Below are positions 24,559-32,381 of a stretch of 64,000 nt of DNA, in pieces (the first letter of the stretch is position 1; every line of letters begins with the position of its first letter). Source of the stretch: Agromyces cerinus subsp. cerinus. GTDB lineage: Bacteria > Actinomycetota > Actinomycetes > Actinomycetales > Microbacteriaceae. The notes below the pieces were generated by a model. That model was given only the letters and a program-made list of their open reading frames with translations, was not told the origin of the DNA and ran no database searches. The DNA lies in assembly GCF_900142065.1 (NCBI RefSeq), contig NZ_FSRJ01000004.1:496001-560000 (forward strand), read 5' to 3'. A program made the position numbers and the translations under genes.

Positions 24559-25281
24559 GTGGAATCCATCGCCGCCCGTGCCGCACTGAACCTCGAACCG
24601 GCGCGCGCGCTCGCGCCGGAGCGCATCGAAGCGGCGTATCGCGCCGAAGCCTGGGCACGGCATCCGTCACGGTATCCCGATGCCGAGAGCCGGCACGCGG
24701 CCGAATCATGGGCGACGACCCTGCAGCAGGCCCGAGCGACCCTGCTGGCCGAGAGCGCCGCGTTCGGCGCCGCGAACACGGCGCCGCCCGCTCCTCGCCG
24801 CGGCCTGTCGACAGGCTGGATCGTCGGGATCGTCGCGGGCGGATCGGTGATCGTCATCGGGCTGATCGTCGCGCTCGCCTTCGGCGTCACGGCGCTCGGC
24901 CAGCGCGTGGCGGAAATCGCAGAGCCGCAGTTCGATTCCGGCACGAGCTCGGAGACCGTCGAGCGGTTCTCCGTAGCGGAGACCGGCTTCACCTTCCCGG
25001 CCGCGATCGAGTACTACGACGACTGGCGTTACGCCGACCAGTGCTCCGCCGAGTACGAGCAGGGATGCTGGATGGCCGCCGTCATCCCCGAGAGCGACTG
25101 CAGCATCATGATCGTCTCGGTCGCCTTCGCCGAGACACTCGAGCAGGAGGACGCCGACTACATCCAGACCCTGCGCTACTTCGACGTCGTCGCGGGCGAG
25201 CCGACACCGGTCGTGTACGGCGACGACGACTACGCCTCCTCGTGGCTCGCCGACATCACCTGCAACGAGGGAACCGCATAG
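24559..25281 (+). CDS. Membrane protein with degenerate J-domain-like N-terminus
   Basis: 240 aa. Residues 1-70 are helical (EPARALAPERIEAAYRAEAW, ARHPSRYPD, AESWATTLQQARATLL) and resemble a J-domain in which HPD has become HPS. A transmembrane helix follows (about 87-110, GWIVGIVAGGSVIVIGLIVAL), then an extracytoplasmic domain with four or more Cys (QCSAEYEQGCW, ESDCS, ITCNEG) that could form disulfides. The GTG at 24559 is the only good start. The gene is bracketed by the two copies of a duplicated start region. Function unknown. Confidence 0.7.
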   Translation: MESIAARAALNLEPARALAPERIEAAYRAEAWARHPSRYPDAESRHAAESWATTLQQARATLLAESAAFGAANTAPPAPRRGLSTGWIVGIVAGGSVIVIGLIVALAFGVTALGQRVAEIAEPQFDSGTSSETVERFSVAETGFTFPAAIEYYDDWRYADQCSAEYEQGCWMAAVIPESDCSIMIVSVAFAETLEQEDADYIQTLRYFDVVAGEPTPVVYGDDDYASSWLADITCNEGTA

Positions 25282-25391
25282 TCACGGGTCGCTCCGGGTC
25301 AACTCGCGAACTGCCCAGAGGGCACTCATACCCTCGACCGCAGGCTGTGGAGAGCGTCACGCGCCGAGATCGAATCGATACCGACCAGAGC

Positions 25392-25466
25392 GCGAGCGGA
25401 TGCCGGTGGGTGCTGAGACACTCTCACTATGACGACGATCGAACTGCGAGAGACCCGGCACCTCGC
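25392..25466 (+). repeat. Duplicated promoter/start region, copy B (intact)
   Basis: Counterpart of 24435-24500: GGTGGGTGCTGAGACACTC, then the ATG of the 74-aa gene with codons for MTTIELRETRHLA. Relative to copy A it has small insertions around the start codon. The intact gene downstream suggests this is the parental copy. Confidence 0.7.
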
Positions 25467-25653
25467 CGTGGGCGACACGCTCGTCAGCGTCTCCGGCAGC
25501 AACTACGAGGTCACGAAGCTCGTGAGGGTCGGCCGGGGCATCCGAGTGCACTACGTCGACGGCGAGGGTACGACAGGGCGGTTCACCGCCGCTCCCGAGG
25601 CGATCAGCCGGGTGCTCGCCGGGCGAGGGGCCTCGGCACAGCACGTCGCTTGA
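25429..25653 (+). CDS. 74-aa small beta-rich protein, unknown
   Basis: The product begins MTTIELRETRHLAVGDTLVS and continues with short strands (GSNYEVTKLVRVG, GIRVHYVDGEGTTG), which looks like a small SH3-like or KOW-like barrel, but no family is recognised. Its 5' region, including the upstream GCTGAGACACTC block, is duplicated about 957 bases upstream. There is no signal peptide. It stands alone between the membrane J-like gene and a convergent gene. Confidence 0.6.
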   Translation: MTTIELRETRHLAVGDTLVSVSGSNYEVTKLVRVGRGIRVHYVDGEGTTGRFTAAPEAISRVLAGRGASAQHVA

Positions 25654-25712
25654 TCCGCTCACGGGTTGGCAGCCCACCACGATGTCACGCGACCTTCGGA
25701 CGGATCGGTGCC

Positions 25713-26018
25713 TCAGTCGAAGACCGGCGAGAGGAAGCGTCGCTCGTAGCGGCGGATGCATTTCGTCTCGACCGCGAACTCGTACGCCTCGATGCATTCG
25801 GGATCGTCAGCGGCCGCCAGCCGGTACTGCTCGTAATCAGCGAGCGACGGGAACGTGAACAGCGCGAACGCCTCGTCGCTGTCGCCCTCGCTGGGGAGGA
25901 AGTAGCCGTGGTGAACGCCGCCGAGCCTGTTGACGAGACGGATCCATCGCTCCCCGTACTCGCGGAACTCGGCGATCTTGTCGGCATCGATCTCGTAGCG
26001 CAGGTGCACGGTGATCAT
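25713..26018 (-). CDS. NIPSNAP-type ferredoxin-fold protein
   Basis: 101 aa. ITVHLRYEIDADKIAEFREYGERW, with a middle GGVHHGYFLPSEGD and the strand AFALFTFPSLADYEQYR, is the NIPSNAP/dimeric alpha-beta barrel pattern. Such proteins are usually small dimers, some of them monooxygenase-like; the role here is unknown. The ATG at 26018 lacks a strong ribosome-binding site. Confidence 0.85.
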   Translation of the reverse strand: MITVHLRYEIDADKIAEFREYGERWIRLVNRLGGVHHGYFLPSEGDSDEAFALFTFPSLADYEQYRLAAADDPECIEAYEFAVETKCIRRYERRFLSPVFD

Positions 26019-26151
26019 CAGGGGCGACTCGTTTCTCTCAGCAGAGCACTCCACGCGGCGCGGAGCTCGCAACGAGTATCCCGGCGGCGATGTGCTCCAG
26101 TCCAATCCGGACCGACTCTTCGCGTCGATGTGGGCAGATAGCATCGCGAGC

Positions 26152-26448
26152 ATGACCGACGCCGCAACTCTTCCCGCTCCCGAGCCTGAGGCGGGGTCGA
26201 TGCTGCCCCGAACCAATACGCTGTCGATCGTGGCGCTGATCGCCGGATTCATGGTTCCGATCGCGGGCATCATTCTCGGCTACGTCTCGCTCGCGCAGAT
26301 CAAACGCACGAACGAGCAAGGGCGCGGCCTTGCGCTCACGGGCATGATCGTCGGCTACGTCGCTTCGGCGTTCACCGTGCTGTTCCTCATCGTGTGGCTC
26401 ACCATGTTCGTCAGCATCCTCACCGGCACCGGTTTCGCAGCGCGATAG
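26152..26448 (+). CDS. DUF4190-type small membrane protein
   Basis: 98 aa. After a Pro/Glu-rich N-terminus there are two transmembrane helices (about 24-46 and 60-92) with the family features LSIVALIAGFMVPIAGIILG, YVSLAQIKRTNEQGRGLALT and GMIVGYV. DUF4190 proteins are found widely in actinobacteria without assigned function. The gene starts at ATG 26152, in a region divergent from the NIPSNAP gene. Confidence 0.85.
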   Translation: MTDAATLPAPEPEAGSMLPRTNTLSIVALIAGFMVPIAGIILGYVSLAQIKRTNEQGRGLALTGMIVGYVASAFTVLFLIVWLTMFVSILTGTGFAAR

Positions 26449-26527
26449 CCGAAGGCCGCGCGTCGAGCACCGACTCACGTACCCTGAAGGCGACCCGCGA
26501 TTCGCGTGGGCCGACGAAAGGCTCCCC

Positions 26528-26872
26528 GTGAACATCACCCTGCTTCGACGCTTCGTCGCAGTCGCCGAGGAGCTGCACTTCCCGCGTGCCGCAGACGCCC
26601 TCGGCATCCCGCTCGCTTCGCTCTACTCGTCGATCGACAAGCTCGAGGCCGAGATCGGGCAGCCGCTCTTCACCCGGCAGGGCGAGACCCAGCTGACCAA
26701 GGTCGGAGTCCTCTTCCTCGACGAGGCCCGGGCCGAGATCGCCGCAGCCCCCGCTCCAGAAGCGAAGCCGGTGGTGAAGGCCGGCGGCAAGGCGAAGGCC
26801 TCGAAGGGCAAGGGCCGTGCGCCCATCGTGAAGGGCAAGCCCAAGCCGTACAAGAAGCGTCAGGGTCGCTGA
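26528..26872 (+). CDS. HTH-only LysR-like protein with a basic tail
   Basis: 114 aa. Residues 1-70 are a LysR-type winged helix: ITLLRRFVAVAEELHFPRAA, DALGIPLASLYSSIDKLEAE and IGQPLFTRQGETQLTKVG. The roughly 200-residue effector domain of true LysR regulators is absent. Instead residues 78-114 are Lys/Ala/Gly/Pro-rich (KAGGKAKASKGKGRAP, KPKPYKKRQGR), like histone H1 or basic nucleoid tails. The frame is intact with its own stop, so it does not look like a truncated pseudogene. A nucleoid-associated or accessory DNA-binding role is inferred. Start GTG 26528. Confidence 0.75.
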   Translation: MNITLLRRFVAVAEELHFPRAADALGIPLASLYSSIDKLEAEIGQPLFTRQGETQLTKVGVLFLDEARAEIAAAPAPEAKPVVKAGGKAKASKGKGRAPIVKGKPKPYKKRQGR

Positions 26873-26920
26873 CAGCGGCGAACTGCGCCGTCCCACGCCA
26901 AGAACGCGGTGATGACGCGT

Positions 26921-27469
26921 TCAGTGCGTCCAGTCACGCCTCAGCAGTCCGTACACCCAGGAGTCGGACACATCGCCATTGACGATGCAGTCCTCGCGCA
27001 GCGTCCCCTCGCGCACGAACCCGAGTTTCTCGAGCACTCGGGCCGAAGCCAGGTTGCGGGTATCGGTTTCGGACTGGACCCGATTCAGATCGATCGTGTC
27101 GAAGGCCCACCGCAGCACGGCGTGCGCGGCCTCCGTCGCGTAGCCGTGACCCCACGCCGCCCTGTTGAGGCAGTAGCCCAGGGAGGCGCTGCGGAAGTCG
27201 GGGTTCCAGCTGTTGAAGGTGCACCAGCCGACGAAGGACTGGTCGGCGCTGCGTTCGATCGCGACGCGCGCACCGCTGCTCTCCTCCTCCATCCGTCGGC
27301 ATCCGTCCATGAAGCGTGCGACCGAGGCCCGGTCGGCCCACGGCGGAGAGTCCCAATAGCGAAGCACTTCAGCGTCGCTCTGCAACTCGAAGAGGGCATC
27401 GGCGTCGTCGTCGGTGAACGGCCGGAGTCGCAGGCGCTCGGTGTAGAGGATCGGAGTCGGCAGGATCAC
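26921..27469 (-). CDS. GNAT-family N-acetyltransferase (RimJ/RimL-like)
   Basis: 182 aa. LYTERLRLRPFTDDDADALF begins the fold; GYCLNRAAWGHGYATEAAHA is the acetyl-CoA loop, and DTRNLASARVLEKLGFVREG the cofactor-packing helix and strand. This is the typical ribosomal-protein-type acetyltransferase layout. The start is GTG 27469 with AGGATGG upstream. It is divergent from the VOC gene. Confidence 0.88.
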   Translation of the reverse strand: MILPTPILYTERLRLRPFTDDDADALFELQSDAEVLRYWDSPPWADRASVARFMDGCRRMEEESSGARVAIERSADQSFVGWCTFNSWNPDFRSASLGYCLNRAAWGHGYATEAAHAVLRWAFDTIDLNRVQSETDTRNLASARVLEKLGFVREGTLREDCIVNGDVSDSWVYGLLRRDWTH

Positions 27470-27549
27470 GAGGCCATCCTCGCAGGAGGCGCCGACCGGA
27501 GCGCCAGATGCAACACGCCGGCGTGCGTTCGTCTCGGTAGGGTGGCGCC

Positions 27550-27987
27550 ATGACCGTGAAGATGGACAACGTCGGCATCGTCGTCGAGGATCTCACTGCC
27601 GCGATCGAGTTCTTCCGCGAACTCGGACTCGAGCTCGAAGGGCAGACCATCGTCGAAGGCGAGTGGGCCGGACGCGTCACCGGGCTGGGGAACCAGCGGG
27701 TCGAGATCGCGATGATGCGCACGCCCGACGGCCACAGCCGAATCGAGCTCTCGCGCTTCATCGAGCCATCCGTCGTCGCCGATCATCGGAACGCCCCGGT
27801 GAACGCGCTGGGCTACCTGCGCGTGATGTTCGCCGTCGACGACCTCGACGAGACGCTCTCCCGCTTGCGTGAGCACGGCACTGAACTCGTCAGCACTGAG
27901 GTGGTGCGCTACGAAGATGCGTACCGGCTCTGCTACGTGCGTGGACCCGAGGGCATTCTCATCGGACTCGCGCAGGAGCTCGGCTGA
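27550..27987 (+). CDS. Glyoxalase/VOC-family protein
   Basis: 145 aa with two beta-alpha-beta-beta-beta units. The first begins VKMDNVGIVVEDLTAAIEFF, with the second unit at YLRVMFAVDDLDETLSRL. Possible metal ligands are a His/Glu pair (in RIELSRFIEP and the C-terminal strand YVRGPEGILIGLAQEL). VOC proteins include lyases, dioxygenases and resistance proteins, so the reaction is unassigned. The next gene is convergent. Confidence 0.87.
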   Translation: MTVKMDNVGIVVEDLTAAIEFFRELGLELEGQTIVEGEWAGRVTGLGNQRVEIAMMRTPDGHSRIELSRFIEPSVVADHRNAPVNALGYLRVMFAVDDLDETLSRLREHGTELVSTEVVRYEDAYRLCYVRGPEGILIGLAQELG

Positions 27988-28083
27988 GGACTGGGTATGG
28001 CTTCACGAAGCTGCGCCTCGGGATCACGTTCTCGGATGAGGATCTCGTTGTGTCTGACGAGCGCGGCGCAGGGTGTATCGGAT

Positions 28084-28422
28084 TCACTGTGCGTTCATCC
28101 GTTCGAGGTATTCGGGGTACGCGCCGCTCAGAATCTCGTCCTGCTGCTCCTGCGTGAGCCGGGCTTCCCGCAACAACTGCATCGTCCTCGGCGGACGCGA
28201 GCGCCTCAGGCTGTGAACTCGAAGGAGCTCCAACTGTTCGATGATCGATGGCCCCAGTTGGCTGAGTTCACCTTCCGGCGCCGTGAAGGCAAGCGCGTTG
28301 ATCAGCCCTGGCACGAGGTCGTGACGCTGTTCGAGGATGAACTGGACTCGATCCCAGTCCCGATCACCGCCGTCGGAGCGCCACCACCGCCGGGCGATGG
28401 TTCGGAGTTTCCGCGTGCGCAT
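28084..28422 (-). CDS. 112-aa helical protein, unknown
   Basis: The N-terminus is basic (MRTRKLRTIARRWWRSDGGD), followed by an all-alpha stretch: DRVQFILEQRHDLVPGLINA, LGPSIIEQLELLRVHS and LTQEQQDEILSGAYPEYLER. It has no signal or membrane segment. The size, single-copy orphan look and slightly lower GC of the region recall immunity-type proteins, but no toxin is seen and I do not recognise a family. It lies 49 bases downstream of another unknown on the same strand, possibly one operon. Confidence 0.6.
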   Translation of the reverse strand: MRTRKLRTIARRWWRSDGGDRDWDRVQFILEQRHDLVPGLINALAFTAPEGELSQLGPSIIEQLELLRVHSLRRSRPPRTMQLLREARLTQEQQDEILSGAYPEYLERMNAQ

Positions 28423-28471
28423 AGTGCCACGATCGTAACTCTCGGCGCGGGACCGGCGCGTCGAGTTTGCA

Positions 28472-29044
28472 TCATTCGAACACCACGCTTGCAGCGCCCA
28501 AATCGTCGGTAACGAGAACCCTGCGGTTCAAGAGGACCGAAACGACCTGCTCGAGCGAGTATGCATCGCCCATCGAGCGCAGGTCGTTCGAATCGATCAC
28601 GAAGATCCGCTCGTCGTCGGACTCGATGGGCAAGGTCCGCAACTCGCCATTGAATCCGGCAAGTCGGAAAGCGGCGCGAACGGCGGCGATCTGGCCACCG
28701 GACAACACGGCTTCCCCCGGCCCACTGCTCGCGTAACTCGGTGCTGTGAACGGCACCAGATCGTGCGCCACGTGTGCCGGAACGATGGCGACCTTCAGAT
28801 GCAGGAGTTCCGTGAGGACCTGCTCCAGTTGCTGCGACTGTTCGCCGATGCCGGCGAGATCTTCGGTCGGCACGACGAACAGTCTCTCGTCATCGTCGCC
28901 AGGAATGAGGACCTCGAGCGGGCCGTGGTAGCCAGCTAGCGCGAACGCGCTCCGGACAGCCGCGGGGGTATCGAGTTCCAACAACGAAACGCCTTCCTGC
29001 AGAACGACTGCAACTTTCGGGGAGACCATTCCTGCGATCGTCAC
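28472..29044 (-). CDS. 190-aa protein with an internal tandem domain repeat, unknown
   Basis: Two similar halves are visible: AAVRSAFALAGYHGPLEVLI ... DDERLFVVPTEDLAGIG ... QLEQVLTELLHLKVAIV, and AAVRAAFRLAGFNGELRTLP ... DDERIFVIDSNDLRSMG ... SLEQVVSVLLNRRVLVT. Each unit is about 70 residues with an alpha-beta pattern, which indicates an ancient tandem duplication. GTG 29044 is chosen because it overlaps the stop of the upstream gene (GTGA); ATG 29029 is possible. I do not recognise a family. Confidence 0.65.
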   Translation of the reverse strand: MTIAGMVSPKVAVVLQEGVSLLELDTPAAVRSAFALAGYHGPLEVLIPGDDDERLFVVPTEDLAGIGEQSQQLEQVLTELLHLKVAIVPAHVAHDLVPFTAPSYASSGPGEAVLSGGQIAAVRAAFRLAGFNGELRTLPIESDDERIFVIDSNDLRSMGDAYSLEQVVSVLLNRRVLVTDDLGAASVVFE

Positions 29045-29499
29045 GCACCGGCCAGATCTTCGAACGGCTCCTCGCCGGGCCGCCAGACCATCCACGCCCC
29101 GTCCGCAAACCCGCTCAGCGTCGCGATTTCGGGTCCCACCCACTCGTCGAACGCCGGACGGATCGTGATTCGGCCTGTCTGAAACGAAATGACGATACCG
29201 GCGCCCGTTTGTTCGACCGTGCTCGAGACCTCTTGCGGGATGAGTGCGCGCAGCGCGTCTCCGTAGCCCAGATCAGCTTCGGCGTAAACCTGTCCTCGGT
29301 GCTCCGCCACCGGGTACACGTCGCAATTGAGCACCACGTTGCCGCCTGCCACATCGCCACCACCCACGTCACCGTCGAACCAGAGCATGACGTAGTCCAT
29401 CGAGAACACGACCGCGTTCAGTCGACGGCCGAGGAGTCGACCGAGCAGTCCATTCGGCACGTACCTCGGGCTCTCGAAGGACGCTCCGGGTCTGGTCAT
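29041..29499 (-). CDS. 152-aa beta-rich protein, unknown
   Basis: The sequence is strand-rich: NAVVFSMDYVMLWFDGDV, VVLNCDVYPVAEHRGQVYAE, GAGIVISFQTGRITIRPAF and DGAWMVWRPGEEPFEDLAG. It has no signal peptide. The final GTGA overlap couples it to the next gene downstream (28472-29044), with which it probably works. It resembles stand-alone immunity-like or sensor proteins in style only; no family is recognised. Confidence 0.6.
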   Translation of the reverse strand: MTRPGASFESPRYVPNGLLGRLLGRRLNAVVFSMDYVMLWFDGDVGGGDVAGGNVVLNCDVYPVAEHRGQVYAEADLGYGDALRALIPQEVSSTVEQTGAGIVISFQTGRITIRPAFDEWVGPEIATLSGFADGAWMVWRPGEEPFEDLAGA

Positions 29500-29531
29500 G
29501 CAGTCAATCTAGCGGCCAGGCTACCGACCGG

Positions 29532-29888
29532 TCAGGCCTTCTTGACGACGCTCGACTTCAGCTGGGTCGGGCCGACGCCGTCGACCTTGCAGTCGATGTC
29601 GTGATCGCCGACCCCGTCGATGAGCCGGATGCCCCGCACCTTCGTGCCCACCTTGATGACGGTCGAGGAGCCCTTGACCTTCAGGTCCTTGATCACGGTG
29701 ACGGTGTCACCGTCGGCGAGCACGTTGCCCACCGCGTCGGTGATGACGCGCGGGCCGGACTCCACGGCATCCGCTGCTGCCTCGTCGGCGGCCCACTCGT
29801 GCGCGCACATGGGGCACACGAGCAGGGCGCCCATCTCAGAGGTGTGCTCGCTCGAGCACTCAGGGCAGATCGGCAGCGACTCGCTCAT
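29532..29888 (-). CDS. yjdM: Zinc-ribbon protein YjdM/PhnA, duplicated copy
   Basis: 118 aa. The N-terminal zinc ribbon [13 protein letters not shown] ... [10 protein letters not shown] precedes the family core [31 protein letters not shown] and a C-terminal strand. Function is unknown despite the old phosphonate-linked name. It differs from the copy at 30884-31240 by one residue (AVESG versus AAESG). The frame is open without a stop upstream to an ATG at 30176, so a longer fused product is possible. A scrap of the ychF end just upstream marks this as the daughter copy. Confidence 0.85.
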   Translation of the reverse strand: MSESLPICPECSSEHTSEMGALLVCPMCAHEWAADEAAADAVESGPRVITDAVGNVLADGDTVTVIKDLKVKGSSTVIKVGTKVRGIRLIDGVGDHDIDCKVDGVGPTQLKSSVVKKA

Positions 29889-29908
29889 ACGTTGAAGCGG
29901 AACTCCAC
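29532..29908. repeat. 377-bp direct repeat, left (daughter) copy
   Basis: Matches 30884-31260 at 376 of 377 positions (A at 29764, G at 31116). It contains the whole yjdM gene plus 20 bases that, in the right copy, encode the end of ychF (VEFRFNV and stop). The identity ends abruptly at 29908. Confidence 0.95.
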
Positions 29909-30176
29909 CGAGTTCCCGGCCCTGCATACGCCGCAGGCATCGCGCATCTTCACGCTCAACCGTAGGCGCAGCGGTCGATTCCGGCGCTGCCAGCGCGCGC
30001 ACCGGAAGTCCGTCGAACCGCCGCAGCATCGGCCATTCCAACTCCGCCGTCGCGGTGCGCACGGCGACCACGGTCGTCTCCGCACCATCGACGATCTCGC
30101 CCACGCGCGCCTGACGCCGCGATCCAGCCACGAGTTCGGTGACGGGGACAGTCAGCGACAGTTCAAGTGCCGCCAT
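29909..30176 (-). pseudogene. Truncated gene fragment fused in frame to the yjdM duplicate
   Basis: An open frame from ATG 30176 runs in frame into yjdM. The first part has coding-like third-position GC and plausible strands ([40 protein letters not shown]). I infer that the 3' end of a gene was replaced when the 377-bp copy arrived. It could also be an intact fusion gene. No family is recognised. Its start is only 20 bases from the divergent acetyltransferase start. Confidence 0.35.
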
Positions 30177-30196
30177 CGGCGCGATACCGTCGGTAC

Positions 30197-30781
30197 ATGG
30201 CTGAAATTGACGGACTCGATGCGCTTCTGACGGCGTTGAACGCCGGGGAGACGATCCCCGGAGGTTCGCCGCATCACGCGGCCATGCACGCCACGAGCCA
30301 GGAGTCGCTGCGCATCACGGCCGAGCTCAACGGGCGCTACCACTCTCCCGACGAGGTGCGGGCTCTCATGAGTGAGCTGACCGGGCACACGGTCCCCGAA
30401 TCCTTCCGACTCTTCCCGCCGTTCAGCGCTGACTTCGGCAAGAACATCCGCTTCGGTGAGGATGTCTTTGTCAACAGCGGCTGCCGATTCCAGGACCAGG
30501 GTGGTATCGACATCGGCGATGGATCCCTGATCGGCCACAACGCCGTCATCACGACGTTGAACCACGACATGTCGCCGAGCCGACGGGCCGACATGCACCC
30601 GGCTCGCGTCGCGATCGGCCGGGGCGTGTGGTTCGGGGCCAACGTGACGGTGCTGCCGGGCGTGACGATCGGCGATGGCGCCGTCGTGGGCGCGGGGGCC
30701 GTCGTCACCAAGGACGTGCCGGCGCGAGCAGTGGTCGTCGGAGTGCCGGCGAAGCAGGTGGGCACGGTGCCGGAGGAGTAG
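30197..30781 (+). CDS. Maltose/galactoside O-acetyltransferase-type hexapeptide enzyme
   Basis: 194 aa. The left-handed beta-helix is evident from hexapeptide repeats: ISGNI-like [37 protein letters not shown], the catalytic His in LNHDM, and [39 protein letters not shown]. The helical N-terminal domain ([13 protein letters not shown]) is as in Maa/LacA. It transfers acetyl from acetyl-CoA to a sugar hydroxyl; the acceptor is unknown. It lies between the two yjdM copies. Confidence 0.9.
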   Translation: MAEIDGLDALLTALNAGETIPGGSPHHAAMHATSQESLRITAELNGRYHSPDEVRALMSELTGHTVPESFRLFPPFSADFGKNIRFGEDVFVNSGCRFQDQGGIDIGDGSLIGHNAVITTLNHDMSPSRRADMHPARVAIGRGVWFGANVTVLPGVTIGDGAVVGAGAVVTKDVPARAVVVGVPAKQVGTVPEE

Positions 30782-30883
30782 CGGCGATGCGCCACATTCC
30801 ATACCAAGCCGACGACTCGCCGTGCGTAAGGTCTCAACTACGACCGAGAGCAGAATTCCACCACGTCACGATCGTTCCGCTGA

Positions 30884-31240
30884 TCAGGCCTTCTTGACGA
30901 CGCTCGACTTCAGCTGGGTCGGGCCGACGCCGTCGACCTTGCAGTCGATGTCGTGATCGCCGACCCCGTCGATGAGCCGGATGCCCCGCACCTTCGTGCC
31001 CACCTTGATGACGGTCGAGGAGCCCTTGACCTTCAGGTCCTTGATCACGGTGACGGTGTCACCGTCGGCGAGCACGTTGCCCACCGCGTCGGTGATGACG
31101 CGCGGGCCGGACTCCGCGGCATCCGCTGCTGCCTCGTCGGCGGCCCACTCGTGCGCGCACATGGGGCACACGAGCAGGGCGCCCATCTCAGAGGTGTGCT
31201 CGCTCGAGCACTCAGGGCAGATCGGCAGCGACTCGCTCAT
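30884..31240 (-). CDS. yjdM: Zinc-ribbon protein YjdM/PhnA, parental copy
   Basis: 118 aa, nearly identical to the copy at 29532-29888. Zinc ribbon CPEC...CPMC, then the KOW-like core [16 protein letters not shown]. Here its ATG overlaps the ychF stop (ATGA) so it is the second gene of a ychF-yjdM operon, which is the natural arrangement and marks it as the source of the duplication. Function unknown. Confidence 0.9.
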   Translation of the reverse strand: MSESLPICPECSSEHTSEMGALLVCPMCAHEWAADEAAADAAESGPRVITDAVGNVLADGDTVTVIKDLKVKGSSTVIKVGTKVRGIRLIDGVGDHDIDCKVDGVGPTQLKSSVVKKA

Positions 31241-31260
31241 ACGTTGAAGCGGAACTCCAC
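30884..31260. repeat. 377-bp direct repeat, right (parental) copy
   Basis: See 29532-29908. Here the last 20 bases are the true 3' end of ychF. Confidence 0.95.
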
Positions 31261-32310
31261 GACGTCGCCGTCCTGCATGACGTAGTCCTTGCCCTCCATG
31301 CGGGCCTTGCCCTTCGCGCGTGCCTCGGCGACCGAACCGGTCTCGACGAGATCGGCGAACGAGATGACCTCGGCCTTGATGAAGCCGCGCTCGAAGTCGG
31401 TGTGGATCACGCCGGCAGCCTGCGGCGCCTTGTCGCCCTTGTGGATCGTCCACGCGCGCGACTCCTTGGGACCGGCCGTGAGGTAGGTCTGCAACCCGAG
31501 CGTGTCGAAGCCGATGCGGGCGAGCTGGTCGAGGCCGGACTCCTCCTGGCCGGTCGAGGCGAGCAGTTCCGCGGCATCCGCGGGGTCGAGGTCGATGAGC
31601 TCGGACTCGATCTTCGCGTCGAGGAACACGGCCTCTGCGGGCGCGACGAGCGCAGCGAGCTCTGCCGTCTTCGCGTCGTCGGTCAGCACGGTCTCGTCGA
31701 CGTTGAAGACGTAGATGAAGGGCTTGGCGGTCAGCAGGCCGAGCTCCTTCACGGGCGCGAGGTCGACGGATGCCGCGGAGAGCGGCGTGCCCCGCTGCAG
31801 CACGTCTTGAGCGGCCTTCGCTGCTTCGAGCACCGAGGGGTCGAGCTTCTTGCCCTTGATCTCCTTCTCGAAACGCGGGATGGCGCGCTCGAGGGTCTCG
31901 AGGTCGGCGAGGATCAGCTCGGTGTTGATCGTCTCCATGTCGGACTTGGGGTCGACCGTGCCCTCGACGTGCACGACATCGGCGTCTTCGAAGCCGCGCA
32001 CGACCTGCGCGATCGCGTCGGCCTCGCGGATGTTCGCGAGGAACTTGTTGCCGAGCCCCTCGCCCTCGGAGGCGCCGCGCACGATGCCGGCGATGTCGAC
32101 GAACGACACCGCGGCGGGCAGGATGCGCTCGGAGCCGAAGATGCCGGCGAGCGTCTCGAGCCGCGGATCGGGCAGGTTCACCACGCCCACGTTGGGCTCG
32201 ATCGTCGCGAACGGGTAGTTCGCCGCGAGCACCTGGTTCTTGGTGAGGGCGTTGAAGAGGGTGGACTTGCCGACGTTGGGCAGGCCGACGATGCCGATAG
32301 TGAGAGCCAC
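31237..32310 (-). CDS. ychF: Redox-regulated ATPase YchF (OLA1 family)
   Basis: 357 aa. Obg-related P-loop protein: G1 [15 protein letters not shown], the switch I region with [14 protein letters not shown]3 [10 protein letters not shown], and the altered G4 (FNVDE instead of NKxD) that makes YchF prefer ATP. The C-terminal TGS domain ends [11 protein letters not shown]. It binds ribosomes and modulates the oxidative-stress response. Its stop overlaps the yjdM start. Confidence 0.97.
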   Translation of the reverse strand: MALTIGIVGLPNVGKSTLFNALTKNQVLAANYPFATIEPNVGVVNLPDPRLETLAGIFGSERILPAAVSFVDIAGIVRGASEGEGLGNKFLANIREADAIAQVVRGFEDADVVHVEGTVDPKSDMETINTELILADLETLERAIPRFEKEIKGKKLDPSVLEAAKAAQDVLQRGTPLSAASVDLAPVKELGLLTAKPFIYVFNVDETVLTDDAKTAELAALVAPAEAVFLDAKIESELIDLDPADAAELLASTGQEESGLDQLARIGFDTLGLQTYLTAGPKESRAWTIHKGDKAPQAAGVIHTDFERGFIKAEVISFADLVETGSVAEARAKGKARMEGKDYVMQDGDVVEFRFNV

Positions 32311-32381
32311 GGGGGTCTATCGTACCGGCACGCACCTCCGAGGCGGTCCGGGCACCCTCCGGGTGCGAATACCGCGCGCGT

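Noticed and set aside
29909..30883. Composite transposon between the two yjdM copies
   Set aside because: The repeats contain no transposase and have no terminal inverted repeats or target duplications; a segmental duplication explains them.
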